Below, one piece after another: positions 25,946 to 34,770 of a stretch of DNA of 38,081 nt. How positions within the stretch are numbered: position 1 is the stretch's first letter; each line of letters opens with the position of its first letter. A program made the translations under genes and the position numbers. The DNA comes from Pandoraea sp. ASV26 (GTDB lineage: Bacteria; Pseudomonadota; Gammaproteobacteria; Burkholderiales; Burkholderiaceae). The DNA is taken from positions 1 through 38,081 of the forward strand of contig NZ_JAELTP010000054.1 of assembly GCF_016428915.1 (NCBI RefSeq), in the 5' to 3' direction. The notes beneath the pieces are model-generated. The model ran no database searches, was not told where the DNA came from, and was given only the letters and a program-made list of their open reading frames with translations.

Positions 25946-27382
25946 TCACTTCTGACGCAGTTGTTTGACGATCTCGGAATTGACATCGCCCGCCTGGCCG
26001 CCGTAGGCCACGCGCAGGTAGTTGCTCAACTCGGCAATCTGCGCGTCGGTCAGACGCTTGTCGAAGCCCGGCATATCCTGCATCGCTTCGAGCCCCGGGA
26101 ATTTCTGCGGCTCGATGCCGTCGAGGATCGCGACGATCAGATTGCGTGGATCCTTCTGGCGTACCGTCGAATTGCCCAGCATCGACACCGCGACGTGCGG
26201 CTTGCCCGTGCCGTCGGCCGCGTGACAGCCCGCACAAACGGCGAGATACATATTGCGGCCCGCCGTCAGCTTGCTCGTGTCGGGATGGTCCGGCAACGGC
26301 TTCGGTGCGGGTGCTGCGTCGCCAAGCAGGTATGTCGAGAGCGAACGCAGATCGTCAGGCGTGAGGTATTGCGTGCTCAGATGCACCACCGGGTACATCT
26401 CGCCGAACGCCGACCCTTGCGGGGCGATGCCCGTGCCGAAGAACGTTTGCAGGTCCTTCACCGTCCATCCGCGTGCGACCAGCGCCTCGGGCGTCACATC
26501 GGGTGCCGCAATACGCGCGAGCGCCGCCCCGCCAAGCGGCGTTGCCTTGTCGAGCTGGCCGAAGGTGCCGCGCGGCGTATGGCATTCCGCGCAGTGGCCC
26601 AGTGCGTTCGCGAGATAGCGTCCGCGCAGCCAGTCCGCCGATTGCCCCTTCGAGGCATCGGGCAACGTGTCGGTGAGGAACATCCAGTCCCACACGCGCA
26701 TGCCGAATCGCAGGTTGTACGGGAACGAGAGGTCGTGCTTGCGGTTGGGTACCGCCGCCGGTTTCACCGACATCAGGTACGCGTAGATGGCATCGCTGTC
26801 CGCCCGGGTCATCTGACGGTAGGACGTGTACGGCATGGCCGGGTACAACGTCTTGTCCGGGGCGACACCGTCGTGCAGCGCGCGGTAGAACTCGTCGGCC
26901 GTCCAGCTGCCGATGCCGTTCGTCTTGTCAGGTGTGATGTTGGTGCCGTAGAACGTGCCGAACGGCGACTTGAGCGGCACACCGCCGGCGAAGGGCGCGC
27001 CGTCCGCGCTCGTATGACAGGCCGCGCAGTCGGCCGCACGCGCCAGATACTTGCCGCGAGCGATCAGTTCGGACGACGCGCTCGGTGCGGGTGACGCCGA
27101 TGGTGTCGATGGTGTCGATGGCGTGGATGATGCGGATGACGCAGCCGACGCATCCGACGCCTCGGCACCGATGGCCGACGATGCGGCGGCGTTCGGTGCG
27201 CTCGGTGCGTCTGCGGCCATCGCGCTCGTGACGAGCGACGGCACCCGCGACGTCTTGGGTGTCGGCGGCTGCGCCGGCTCGGGTGGCTTGGGTGCGGTCG
27301 AGTCGTTGCAGGCGGCAACGAGCAGCACGGCGGCAAGACACGCCGCTCGCGCGCTCCATCGGGTGACGCGATTCAGGCTCAT
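25946..27382 (-). CDS. tri-haem cytochrome c subunit of a molybdenum hydroxylase
   Basis: A periplasmic or membrane-bound electron acceptor, 478 aa. The start at 27382 has GAGGGG 7 bases upstream. A lipobox (LVAAC, Cys25) follows the signal peptide. Residues about 35-105 are a low-complexity Ala/Ser/Thr/Pro linker. Three CxxCH haem sites follow: CAACH (119-123), CAECH (264-268) and CAGCH (383-387), the domain order of the AdhB-type cytochromes of alcohol and aldehyde dehydrogenases. It is the last gene of the iorB-iorA operon, 25 bases after iorA, and would take electrons from its FeS centres to the respiratory chain. Confidence 0.94.
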   Translation of the reverse strand: MSLNRVTRWSARAACLAAVLLVAACNDSTAPKPPEPAQPPTPKTSRVPSLVTSAMAADAPSAPNAAASSAIGAEASDASAASSASSTPSTPSTPSASPAPSASSELIARGKYLARAADCAACHTSADGAPFAGGVPLKSPFGTFYGTNITPDKTNGIGSWTADEFYRALHDGVAPDKTLYPAMPYTSYRQMTRADSDAIYAYLMSVKPAAVPNRKHDLSFPYNLRFGMRVWDWMFLTDTLPDASKGQSADWLRGRYLANALGHCAECHTPRGTFGQLDKATPLGGAALARIAAPDVTPEALVARGWTVKDLQTFFGTGIAPQGSAFGEMYPVVHLSTQYLTPDDLRSLSTYLLGDAAPAPKPLPDHPDTSKLTAGRNMYLAVCAGCHAADGTGKPHVAVSMLGNSTVRQKDPRNLIVAILDGIEPQKFPGLEAMQDMPGFDKRLTDAQIAELSNYLRVAYGGQAGDVNSEIVKQLRQK

Positions 27383-27407
27383 GGCATTTCCCCTCATTTC
27401 GCGTCCT

Positions 27408-28103
27408 TCATTTCCCATCCCTGATGCAGCCGGGCGTCTTGAGAATGACGTCACGCACAGCCTCGTAATAGCGCACATACCCCGTGCACCGGCAGATCTG
27501 GTCGTTGAGCCCCGCCGTGATCGCCGCTTCGAGATCGGCGCGTGGGACCGGATTGCGCTTGAGTCCCTCGATCAGCACCGTCGCCGCGTTCACGAAGCCC
27601 GGCGTGCAGTAGCCGCACTGAAAGCTGAAGTGATCGAGAAACGCCTGCTGGATCGGCGCGAGCGTGAGTTTGCCATCGGCATCGCGAGCGGCATGGCCTT
27701 CGACCGTGCGCACGGTCTTGCCGTCGAAATAGTTCGCGCCTGTGATGCAACTGCGCACGGTCTCGCTGCTGCCGTCCGCATGATCGACGATCACCACGCA
27801 GGCGTGGCAGATGCCTTGCCCGCAGCCCAGCCGCGAGCCCGTCAGACCCAGCGTCTCGTGCAGGAAGTCGATCATCATCAGGCCGGCCGGCACGTCCATC
27901 GGCCCATGCGATACGCCGTTGACCTTCACGGTCACCGGCAACGTGTCCCACGGCGTCTTGCCGCTCGTCATTGGTGCCGATGCTGCCGGCGCGCTCGCGG
28001 CGGCCGGTGCCGATGCGGCGCTCGCGCCGCTCATGTTTTGTCCCGCGCCCGTCGTCGCCATGGCGTCCGACGCGGCTTGCGGTGCGCTCGAAGCGTCCGT
28101 CAT
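27408..28103 (-). CDS. iorA: [2Fe-2S] subunit of an isoquinoline 1-oxidoreductase-type enzyme
   Basis: The small electron-transfer subunit of a xanthine-oxidase-family hydroxylase. After an unusual 48-residue Ala/Ser-rich N-terminus comes a plant-type ferredoxin domain with CGQGICHAC (Cys94, 99, 102) and Cys119. The C-terminal helical domain follows with CGYCTPGF (163, 166) and CRCTGY (204, 206), giving two [2Fe-2S] clusters. The ATG overlaps the stop of the large subunit (ATGA), indicating coupled translation. The symbol follows family resemblance; the true substrate (an aldehyde or an N-heterocycle) is unknown. The N-terminal extension is not a Tat signal, so the protein is probably exported together with the Tat-bearing large subunit. 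Confidence 0.9.
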   Translation of the reverse strand: MTDASSAPQAASDAMATTGAGQNMSGASAASAPAAASAPAASAPMTSGKTPWDTLPVTVKVNGVSHGPMDVPAGLMMIDFLHETLGLTGSRLGCGQGICHACVVIVDHADGSSETVRSCITGANYFDGKTVRTVEGHAARDADGKLTLAPIQQAFLDHFSFQCGYCTPGFVNAATVLIEGLKRNPVPRADLEAAITAGLNDQICRCTGYVRYYEAVRDVILKTPGCIRDGK

Positions 28104-31100
28104 GCCAGTACCTCCTGGATCTTCTCCGGTGTCACCGGCAAATCCGTAAATCGATGGCCGATCGCATGCGCGAGGCCGTTCACAATCGCACCCACCACGG
28201 GAATCATCACCACTTCCGCAATGCCCTTGGGCACATCGGTCTCGGAGATCGGCGGCAGCACCTCACCCGTTTGCGTCCATACCGCGACGTCGACCGCGCG
28301 CGGCAGGTGATAACGGTTGAAGTTCCACGTGCCGTTGCCCGGGCCGTCCTCGTACAGCGGCAGATACTCGTGCAACGCGTGGCCGATGCCCATGGCGAGA
28401 CCGCCCTGCAATTGGCCCGAGACGAGTTGCGGCGAAATCTGATTGCCGCACTCCATGATGGAATGGTGCGTGAGCAGTTCCACCTTGCCGGTGGCCTCAT
28501 GCACCGACAGTTCGACGAGCGTGCCCACGGCGCTGTAGTACGTCACGGCCGCGTTGTTACGCTGCACCGGCGGGTAATACACGCGCTTGCGGTCCATGAC
28601 GCGATAACCCGTGCCGGGCGTGGGTGCCGCGACCTGCATACCCGTCGCCCCCGTGTTGGGTGACGGCGCACCTTTTGCGACCTTCGCCCCACTTGCCCCG
28701 GCGCCTGCGGCAGCCGCCGCGGCCGGTGAAGCGGACTTCGCGGGTGCGTTGCCGCTACGATGCGCGCCCTTGGCGGCGGGCGTTTGTGCGGCCGCCGGTG
28801 TCTGCACCGCTGACGCCGCGGCGTTCGCGCCACCCTTGCCGAAGCGCAACGCAATGCCGTCGACCGGCAACCGCTGCGTCACGCCGTCGCCCAGATCCCA
28901 ATCGGCTTCGGCCCACTGCCAGCGGTTGAAGACGTGCACCGTCGCGCCCGTCACCAGTCCCAACTCATGCGCAGTCTTGGCGAGCATGGGCAACGGCAAC
29001 GCTTCGAGCCCTGCGGCCGAGAGCTTGCCGTCGACCCAGCGTGCGTCCTCGGCGCGCACCACGAGCGGTGCAGCCTGACCGCCGCCGAGTCCCCGGCGCC
29101 ATATCGATAGCGCCGCCGGCCACAGTCCCTGAAGAAACAGCAACCGCGCGGCTTCGCGCGTGCTGTGCGTGAAATAGTAGGCGGAGTTCGTCGCGCTCGA
29201 TGGCGACGCATACCCCGGCGACCATCGCGGATTGGCCGCGAGCTTGTCCTGATCGGCCTGCGACATCAGATACGGATCGCCGCTCGTCACGACCGGCAGT
29301 TCCGGCCAGTCGGTGATGGCGATATGCACGTCCGTCGCGGGCATGCCGAGCCATTTCGCCACCGCAACCGCTTGCGACGTCGATGTGCCCGTGCCGATCT
29401 CGGCCGCCGTGTGATGCAGCGAAATCTTGCCGGTCTCGTCGATCTCCACACGGGCGAACGAAGTCTCGGCACCGGTGCCGAAGTCCTTTTGCACGCACGC
29501 GAATCCCACGCCGTAACGACGCCCCGGGTGCGCCGCTTCGAATTCGGCCTTCTTCTTGTCGCGCTGCTTCCACAGCGGATGGGCCTTGGCGCGCGCCAGC
29601 ACCTCGTCAACGCGCACCGCGCCGGCCGGAATCGCGCCCTGCGTGTTCTTCATGCCCGAGCGCAACGCATTCTTGAGACGGAAATCGATGGCGTCGACAC
29701 CCAACTGCGCCGCCATCTCGTCGATCATCATTTCCGTGGCGGCCATCGACTGTAGCGTGCCGTAACCGCGCGCCGAGCCCGCGTCGATGGCACGCGACGC
29801 AATCGCCACGCTCGCCAGATCGCTCTGCGGGAAGTAGTAGATCGACTGGGCCGCCGTTGCCGCGACCATCGCCACCGACGGCGAGAAGTTCATCCGTCCG
29901 CCGCCGTTGCATTCCATGTCGGCCGTGAACGCCTGAAGCAGACCGCTCTCCTTGTCGACGCCGATGCGATAACGCATGGTGAACGCGTGCCGCTTGAGCG
30001 ACGTCTGGAACTGTTCGTAGCGGTCGTTGGCCAGCCGCACGGGCAGGCCATCGCCGTACATCGCGGCCGCCAGACCGTAGAACGGCATGTTGTAGTGATC
30101 CTTCGAGCCGTAGCCCACCGTGTAGCACGGATAGACGATCAGCCGCCTGACCGGGAAGTGGCCCTTGGCCGCCATCGCGGCGGCATTTTCAGCGACTTCC
30201 GAGGGCGATTGCGTGGGCACGACCATGTGCAGCGTTTGCGTGGCGGCGTCGTACCAGCAGTTGGCGTTATCGGGTTCGAGCGCCGCCGTGTCGATCGACT
30301 GCGTGCGGTATTCGCGCGACATCACCAGCCAGTTCGCCGGCGGGTGCGCGAGCGACTCGCCGATCTTGCCCGCATAGGCCATGCCTTGCTCATCGAGCTT
30401 GCCGTGGTCATTGCCATCGGGCCACACGGGCAGATGCTTGCGCATCATGCTCGGGAAGATCGGCGCGTCTTTCAGGCTCGAATAGACATCATCGTCGTAC
30501 GCCGTCTTGCCGCCCACGCGCACGTAACGGAAGCTGCCCCACGGATCGCGTTCGAGCGGGCCCGTCACGTCGCCATAGCGAATGATCTCGTCGCGGAACT
30601 TGAGCTTGTCCTTGGCAAAGCGAAAACGCGTGAAGTCGCGATAAATCAGGATCGCCACGGCGTGACCGAGATAAGCGGGTGTCTTGCCCACCGGCAGCAA
30701 CATGTCGTCGCCGTAGAACTCGGGGAAGGCAACGCCATCGCGCGCGAGGTCGTCGGCGGTCACTACGCGATCCGGTTGCAGGCCGTCGTCCAGGCGCGAG
30801 AGATCGAAGCCGAGGTACGGGCGGTCGGCGCGCGTCACACGCAGCACGAACGCATGGGCTTGCTGCGCGGGCCAGCCCGGCATGTCGCGCGAGCGCACAT
30901 CACGCGCAAAGATCTTGGCGCCCGTCACCTTGGCGGTGCCATCGATGCGGAATTTGGCTTGCCCCTTGGCGGCGTCCCACGCGAGCGGCGTGAGATTCTT
31001 GTCCTCGAACAGCGCGGCGAACGCACGGCTGCCCAACGGCGCGATGTACACGGAAATGCCCGCGATCACCGAGGCCTTGAGGAACCCGCGACGCGACATC

Positions 31101-31231
31101 GCGAAGCCGGGAGCCGCATCGGGACTCTGAGGGTTGTGAGACGACTGGGGGAATTCGGAAGCGGTATCAGGACGAGCGTCATCGCTCGACACAGCCGCAG
31201 GTGGACAGTGTTTTCTTGGCAGGCGCGGCAT
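28100..31231 (-). CDS. iorB: molybdopterin-binding large subunit, isoquinoline 1-oxidoreductase type
   Basis: The catalytic subunit of a molybdenum hydroxylase, up to 1043 aa. A Tat signal (SRRGFLKASVIAGISVYIAP) starts at Met45 (31099); the 44 residues before it are poorly conserved in look, so the start may be 31099 or 31231. Family motifs include RGYGTLQSMAATEMMIDEMA, GTGTSTSQAVAVAKWLGMP and the C-terminal KGIAEVVMIPVVGAIVN, where Glu1006 is in the place of the catalytic Glu. A low-complexity Ala/Pro/Gly/Lys insertion lies about residues 795-875. First gene of iorB-iorA-cytochrome c. The XdhC/MobA-type maturation genes often nearby are not in this window. Confidence 0.92.
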   Translation of the reverse strand: MPRLPRKHCPPAAVSSDDARPDTASEFPQSSHNPQSPDAAPGFAMSRRGFLKASVIAGISVYIAPLGSRAFAALFEDKNLTPLAWDAAKGQAKFRIDGTAKVTGAKIFARDVRSRDMPGWPAQQAHAFVLRVTRADRPYLGFDLSRLDDGLQPDRVVTADDLARDGVAFPEFYGDDMLLPVGKTPAYLGHAVAILIYRDFTRFRFAKDKLKFRDEIIRYGDVTGPLERDPWGSFRYVRVGGKTAYDDDVYSSLKDAPIFPSMMRKHLPVWPDGNDHGKLDEQGMAYAGKIGESLAHPPANWLVMSREYRTQSIDTAALEPDNANCWYDAATQTLHMVVPTQSPSEVAENAAAMAAKGHFPVRRLIVYPCYTVGYGSKDHYNMPFYGLAAAMYGDGLPVRLANDRYEQFQTSLKRHAFTMRYRIGVDKESGLLQAFTADMECNGGGRMNFSPSVAMVAATAAQSIYYFPQSDLASVAIASRAIDAGSARGYGTLQSMAATEMMIDEMAAQLGVDAIDFRLKNALRSGMKNTQGAIPAGAVRVDEVLARAKAHPLWKQRDKKKAEFEAAHPGRRYGVGFACVQKDFGTGAETSFARVEIDETGKISLHHTAAEIGTGTSTSQAVAVAKWLGMPATDVHIAITDWPELPVVTSGDPYLMSQADQDKLAANPRWSPGYASPSSATNSAYYFTHSTREAARLLFLQGLWPAALSIWRRGLGGGQAAPLVVRAEDARWVDGKLSAAGLEALPLPMLAKTAHELGLVTGATVHVFNRWQWAEADWDLGDGVTQRLPVDGIALRFGKGGANAAASAVQTPAAAQTPAAKGAHRSGNAPAKSASPAAAAAAGAGASGAKVAKGAPSPNTGATGMQVAAPTPGTGYRVMDRKRVYYPPVQRNNAAVTYYSAVGTLVELSVHEATGKVELLTHHSIMECGNQISPQLVSGQLQGGLAMGIGHALHEYLPLYEDGPGNGTWNFNRYHLPRAVDVAVWTQTGEVLPPISETDVPKGIAEVVMIPVVGAIVNGLAHAIGHRFTDLPVTPEKIQEVLA

Positions 31232-31583
31232 AAGCGTTCCGTCCGTCTTGTTTTGGGGGGCGTATCACGATCCACAAAGCTCGCGAACCACAAAACAGCA
31301 CTGCTACGCTCACGGGGCCGCGACGTCGGACTTCTCGTCATCGACCCACGATGCATGGTCACAATGCGTGACATTCACCTGCCGTGATGCGCTCGTGAAG
31401 TTCTATATGAACACGCTTCATGAGTGACACCGGACGTGCCAAGGCTACACGCCGACTCCGGGAATGACAAGGTTGGTCATGACGCACTGCGTGAGAACAC
31501 GCGCGAACGGTCACGCATCGCGCACCACGCAGCGGGCGAGAGCGGGCGATATTCGAACGGTGTGATGTTGCCTATGCCGGATG
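31232..31583. other. spacer upstream of the molybdenum hydroxylase operon
   Basis: About 350 bases with no supported gene. It must hold the promoter of the minus-strand operon. A short dyad, GTTC-N5-GAAC, near 31398-31410 is the only structure I see, and it is weak. Confidence 0.4.
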
Positions 31584-31619
31584 AGAAATGCCGCTATATC
31601 CATCGGGACATAGCGGCAT
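31584..31619 (-). terminator. terminator hairpin after the GNAT gene
   Basis: A 14-bp stem with one mismatch (31588-31601 with 31606-31619) and a 4-base loop. Read on the minus strand it is followed by TTTCTC. It lies 33 bases beyond the end of the minus-strand acetyltransferase gene. Confidence 0.65.
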
Positions 31620-31652
31620 CGAATTGATGGTGCAGCGCGTGGCGTTACGCGT

Positions 31653-32174
31653 TCAATTCACGCCATCCACGCCATCGATATGCCGTTCCATGCACGTAAG
31701 GTCGAGCCAGCGTCCGAACTTCGTGCCGACTTCCTTGAACGTGCCGACCGTGCGGAAGCCGAGTTTTTCGTGCAGACGAATCGACGGCGCGTTTTGCGCT
31801 TCGATGCTCGCGATCATCACGTGAATGTCGAGCGCACGCGCGCGTTCGATGAGTGCGCGCATGAGCGTCTCACCAATGCCGCCGCCACGTGCGTTCTTGT
31901 CCACGTAGATCGAGTGCTCGACGGTATGGCGATAGCCGTCGAATGCACGCCAGTCGCCAAACGACGCATACCCCGCGACCTTGCCGTCGCGCTCGGCGAC
32001 GATCACGGGATACCCGCGCGCCACACGCGCCGCCAGCCACTCGCGCCGATTGTCGACGTCGACCAGCACCTCGTTCCAGATGGCGGTCGTGTGCTCGACA
32101 GCGTCGTTGTAGATGTCGCGAATGGCGACGAGATCGGCGTCAGTGGCGTCGCGAACGATGAACGAGGAAGTCAT
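31653..32174 (-). CDS. GNAT N-acetyltransferase, phosphinothricin/amino-acid acetyltransferase type
   Basis: A 173-aa cytoplasmic enzyme that moves an acetyl group from acetyl-CoA to an amino group. The sequence IRDIYNDAVEHTTAIWNE and EHSIYVDKNARGGGIGETLM (acetyl-CoA loop RGGGIG near residue 96) with SIRLHEKLGFRTVGTFKEVG and RWLDLTCMER match the Pat/Bar and MnaT group. These act on phosphinothricin, methionine sulfone or related amino acids. It diverges from the XRE-cupin regulator across a perfect palindrome, so regulation by that protein is likely. The exact substrate is not known. Confidence 0.92.
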   Translation of the reverse strand: MTSSFIVRDATDADLVAIRDIYNDAVEHTTAIWNEVLVDVDNRREWLAARVARGYPVIVAERDGKVAGYASFGDWRAFDGYRHTVEHSIYVDKNARGGGIGETLMRALIERARALDIHVMIASIEAQNAPSIRLHEKLGFRTVGTFKEVGTKFGRWLDLTCMERHIDGVDGVN

Positions 32175-32232
32175 TGGCGTGGTCCCGCAAGCAAAAAGCC
32201 GTGGATGACGGCGTGAACGATGCCGTCTATTT

Positions 32233-32254
32233 TACTGGAAATTAATTTCCAGTA
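32233..32254. promoter_or_regulatory. perfect 22-bp palindrome, operator of the divergent XRE/GNAT pair
   Basis: TACTGGAAATT (32233-32243) is followed directly by its exact reverse complement. It is centred between the divergent GNAT and XRE-cupin genes. TTTACT (32231-32236) and TAGACT (32253-32258) at 16-base spacing could be the promoter, which would put the transcript start at the XRE start codon and make the mRNA leaderless. Confidence 0.75.
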
Positions 32255-32265
32255 GACTGGATGAC

Positions 32266-32856
32266 ATGGATATCAACGAACGCATCGCCCGTCGCGTGCG
32301 CGACCTGCGCAGCGAGCGCGGCTATTCCCTCGACACGCTGGCAGAGCGCAGCGGGGTGAGCCGCTCGAGCATCTCGCTCATCGAGCGCGCGCAGACCAGC
32401 CCCACGGCCAACGTGCTCGACAAGCTTGCCACTGCGCTCGACGTTACGCTCGCTTCGTTGTTCGACGCCCGGGCGCAGGAAGACGCGCCGCCCTCGCCGC
32501 TCGCTCGCCGTGCCGACCAGCCGGTGTGGACGGACCCGGCCTCCGGCTATGTGCGACGCAATCTTTCACCGGCACAACCGTCGCCTCTGCAATTCGTCGA
32601 AGTGCAATTCCCGGCGGGCGAGCGTGTCGCCTATGACACCGGCGCGCGCGAGAACGAGGTCTGGCAACAGATCTGGGTGATCGACGGCACCATCGAAATC
32701 ACGCTGGGCGACGCCACCTGGCGGCTCGATACCGGCGATTGCCTGGCCATGCGGCTCGATCAACCGATCGGCTTCCATAATCCGACGTCGGCGCCCGTGC
32801 GTTATCTCGTCGGACTCGTGACGTTGCCGTTTGTCGCGGCAAGGAGAACCCCATGA
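32266..32856 (+). CDS. XRE-family regulator with C-terminal cupin domain
   Basis: A 196-aa transcription factor. Residues 6-65 are the XRE helix-turn-helix (RRVRDLRSERGYSLDTLAER, then SGVSRSSISLIERAQTSPTA), and residues about 105-185 a small-ligand-binding cupin (FVEVQFPAGERVAYDT, IWVIDGTIEITLGDATWRLD, GDCLAMRLDQPIGFHN). No real ribosome site precedes ATG 32266, consistent with a leaderless transcript from the promoter over the palindrome. Its stop overlaps the next GNAT gene (ATGA). It likely represses itself, the downstream GNAT and the divergent GNAT until a ligand binds. Confidence 0.93.
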   Translation: MDINERIARRVRDLRSERGYSLDTLAERSGVSRSSISLIERAQTSPTANVLDKLATALDVTLASLFDARAQEDAPPSPLARRADQPVWTDPASGYVRRNLSPAQPSPLQFVEVQFPAGERVAYDTGARENEVWQQIWVIDGTIEITLGDATWRLDTGDCLAMRLDQPIGFHNPTSAPVRYLVGLVTLPFVAARRTP

Positions 32857-33407
32857 TGTCGGCTTCGTCGTCCATTGCACTGCAACGACTCGACGGCACG
32901 CAAGCGCTTGCGGCCATCGACGCCCTCGCCGACGTACTCATCGACTGCGTGCAAGGCGGCGCGTCGGTCAGCTTCATGCTACCGCTCACGCGTGAGCGCG
33001 CCACCGCGTTCTGGCGCAAGGTCGCCGAGAGCGTGGCCCGTGGCGAACGCGCGTTGCTCGTGGCCCGTCGTCACGCGCCCGGCATGGCAGGCGATGGCGA
33101 CATCGTCGGCACGGTGCAGTTGATTCTCGATCTGCCGGAAAACCAGCCACATCGGGCGGACGTCGCGAAGATGCTCGTCCATCGCTCGGCACGACGTCAG
33201 GGGGTGGCTCAGCAGTTGATGGCAACCATCGACGACGTGGCGCGCAGCGAAGGCCGTCACGTGCTGGTGCTCGACACCGTGACCGGCGGCGACGCGGAAC
33301 GCCTTTACCAGCGCAGCGGCTGGCAACGCGCAGGCGAGGTGCCGAAATTCGCGCTCATGCCCGATGGCGGCTTCTGTGCCACCACGTTCTACTACAAGCA
33401 CCTCTGA
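32853..33407 (+). CDS. GNAT N-acetyltransferase, second
   Basis: A 184-aa acetyltransferase coupled to the XRE-cupin gene by a 4-base overlap, with AAGGAG 6 bases before ATG 32853. The acetyl-CoA binding segment is MLVHRSARRQGVAQQLMATI; the C-terminal VLDTVTGGDAERLYQRSGWQ and FYYKHL are typical of the family. The family is common in operons with XRE-cupin regulators. The substrate is unknown; polyamines, amines or antibiotics are all possible. Confidence 0.93.
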   Translation: MMSASSSIALQRLDGTQALAAIDALADVLIDCVQGGASVSFMLPLTRERATAFWRKVAESVARGERALLVARRHAPGMAGDGDIVGTVQLILDLPENQPHRADVAKMLVHRSARRQGVAQQLMATIDDVARSEGRHVLVLDTVTGGDAERLYQRSGWQRAGEVPKFALMPDGGFCATTFYYKHL

Positions 33408-33423
33408 CGCGTCGCAGGGCTAC

Positions 33424-33486
33424 CCGCTCAGCCAGCTCAGCCCGCTCAGCCAGCTCAGTCACCTCAGCCACCTCAGTGATCTCACT
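33424..33486 (+). repeat. seven tandem 9-mers between convergent genes
   Basis: Consecutive 9-base units (CCGCTCAGC, CAGCTCAGC, CCGCTCAGC, CAGCTCAGT, CACCTCAGC, CACCTCAGT, GATCTCACT) fill the gap between the stop codons of the GNAT gene and the convergent hydrolase gene. Units decay in identity toward the right end. Confidence 0.8.
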
Positions 33487-33490
33487 CGCG

Positions 33491-34606
33491 CTAGTGCAGC
33501 GCTGCCAGCCCGTTGAGCAGTGCTTTGTGGAATGTGGCCGGGTCCTGCATCTGGGGTGCATGGCCCAGTTCAGGGAACGTGATAAGCGTCGAGCCGGGAA
33601 TGGCCGCTTGCGTCGCCTTCGCGAGCACCGGGTAGTGTCCAATGCGCGCCTGTACCTCCGGCGGTGAAAAGTCCTTGCCGATGGCCGTGGTGTCTTTCTC
33701 ACCGATCATCAGCAACGTCGGCACCCGAATCTGGCTCAACTCGTACACGACCGGCTGCGTATAGATCATGTCATAGAGCAGGGCCGAGTTCCACGCCACG
33801 ATGCGCTTGCCCGGTCCGCGATACAAACCGGCCAGCATCTGCACCCACGGCTCGTAACGATCGCTCCATTGCCCGGCGTAATACGTCGCCTGCTCATAAC
33901 GGCGAATGCCCGCTGCGGTCGTGCGCAGCTCGCGGTCGTACCACTCGTCCACGGTCTTCGACGGCACACCCAGCGCCTTCCAGTCTTCGAGACCGATCGG
34001 ATTGACGAGCACGAGTTGCTGCGTCTCGTTCGGGTACATCAGCGCATAGCGGGCGGCCAGCATCCCACCCGTCGAATGACCGACGATGGTCGCGGTCTTG
34101 ATCCCCAGCGAGGCCAGTAACGCATGCGTGTTGTTCGCGAGTTGCTGGAAGCTGTATTGATATTGGGCCGGCTTGCTCGATTTGCAGAAGCCGATCTGAT
34201 CCGGTGCGATCACGCGATAACCGGCGCCTGCGAGCGTGTCGATCGTCTCTCGCCACGTGGCCGCGCAGAAGTTCTTGCCGTGCAGCAGCACGACAGTTCG
34301 CCCGTTGGCCTGTGCGGGTTTCACGTCGAGATACGCCATGTGCAGCGGTAGACGCTGCGACGTGAAGTCGAATCGATTGACCGGATAGGGATAGTCGAAA
34401 CCCTGCAACTCCGGGCCATAGGCCGGACCGGCGTTACTGTTGCTCTGGGCGTTGTCCGATGTTGCGTCGGCGGCGCGCGCAGACGTGCTCGACAGGGCAG
34501 CGTTCAGAACCAGGAGGGAGGTGAGGCTGACGAAGGCACCGGCACGTAGTGTCGCAACAGCTTGTCGCGATACACGGCGCAGGCGCTCTTGAAGCGATGA
34601 CGTCAT
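33491..34606 (-). CDS. exported alpha/beta hydrolase
   Basis: A 371-aa hydrolase with a signal peptide (residues 1 to about 45, ending ARAAD), so probably periplasmic. The oxyanion segment VVLLHGKNFCAATWRETIDT, the nucleophile elbow GHSTGGM (Ser178), and the acid and base near LLMIGEKDTTAIG and ELGHAPQ are all present, together with a cap region (residues about 210-280). The frame continues upstream to 34723, but starting at 34606 gives a clean signal peptide; no strong ribosome site supports either. It is alone on its strand. Substrate is unknown; esterase, lipase or haloalkane dehalogenase-like activity are possible. Confidence 0.9.
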   Translation of the reverse strand: MTSSLQERLRRVSRQAVATLRAGAFVSLTSLLVLNAALSSTSARAADATSDNAQSNSNAGPAYGPELQGFDYPYPVNRFDFTSQRLPLHMAYLDVKPAQANGRTVVLLHGKNFCAATWRETIDTLAGAGYRVIAPDQIGFCKSSKPAQYQYSFQQLANNTHALLASLGIKTATIVGHSTGGMLAARYALMYPNETQQLVLVNPIGLEDWKALGVPSKTVDEWYDRELRTTAAGIRRYEQATYYAGQWSDRYEPWVQMLAGLYRGPGKRIVAWNSALLYDMIYTQPVVYELSQIRVPTLLMIGEKDTTAIGKDFSPPEVQARIGHYPVLAKATQAAIPGSTLITFPELGHAPQMQDPATFHKALLNGLAALH

Positions 34607-34770
34607 GGGATGAGGGGCGCGCCGGAGCACGCAAAGTGGCACAAGGCAGAATGCTGCCGATTGTGCCACGCAGTCCTCATGCGCGGACGTCACACCATAA
34701 ACCCACCGCAATGCGAGCGGCACGCTGCGCCCCGGATATCCCGGGGGCGTCGAGCGTGCCGTGGTGACGC

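Noticed and set aside
28100-31231. Naming the substrate isoquinoline
   Set aside because: The family contains aldehyde and N-heterocycle oxidases; nothing in the sequence fixes the substrate.
33424-33486. CRISPR array
   Set aside because: Units are 9 bases, contiguous and degenerate, with no spacers and no cas genes.
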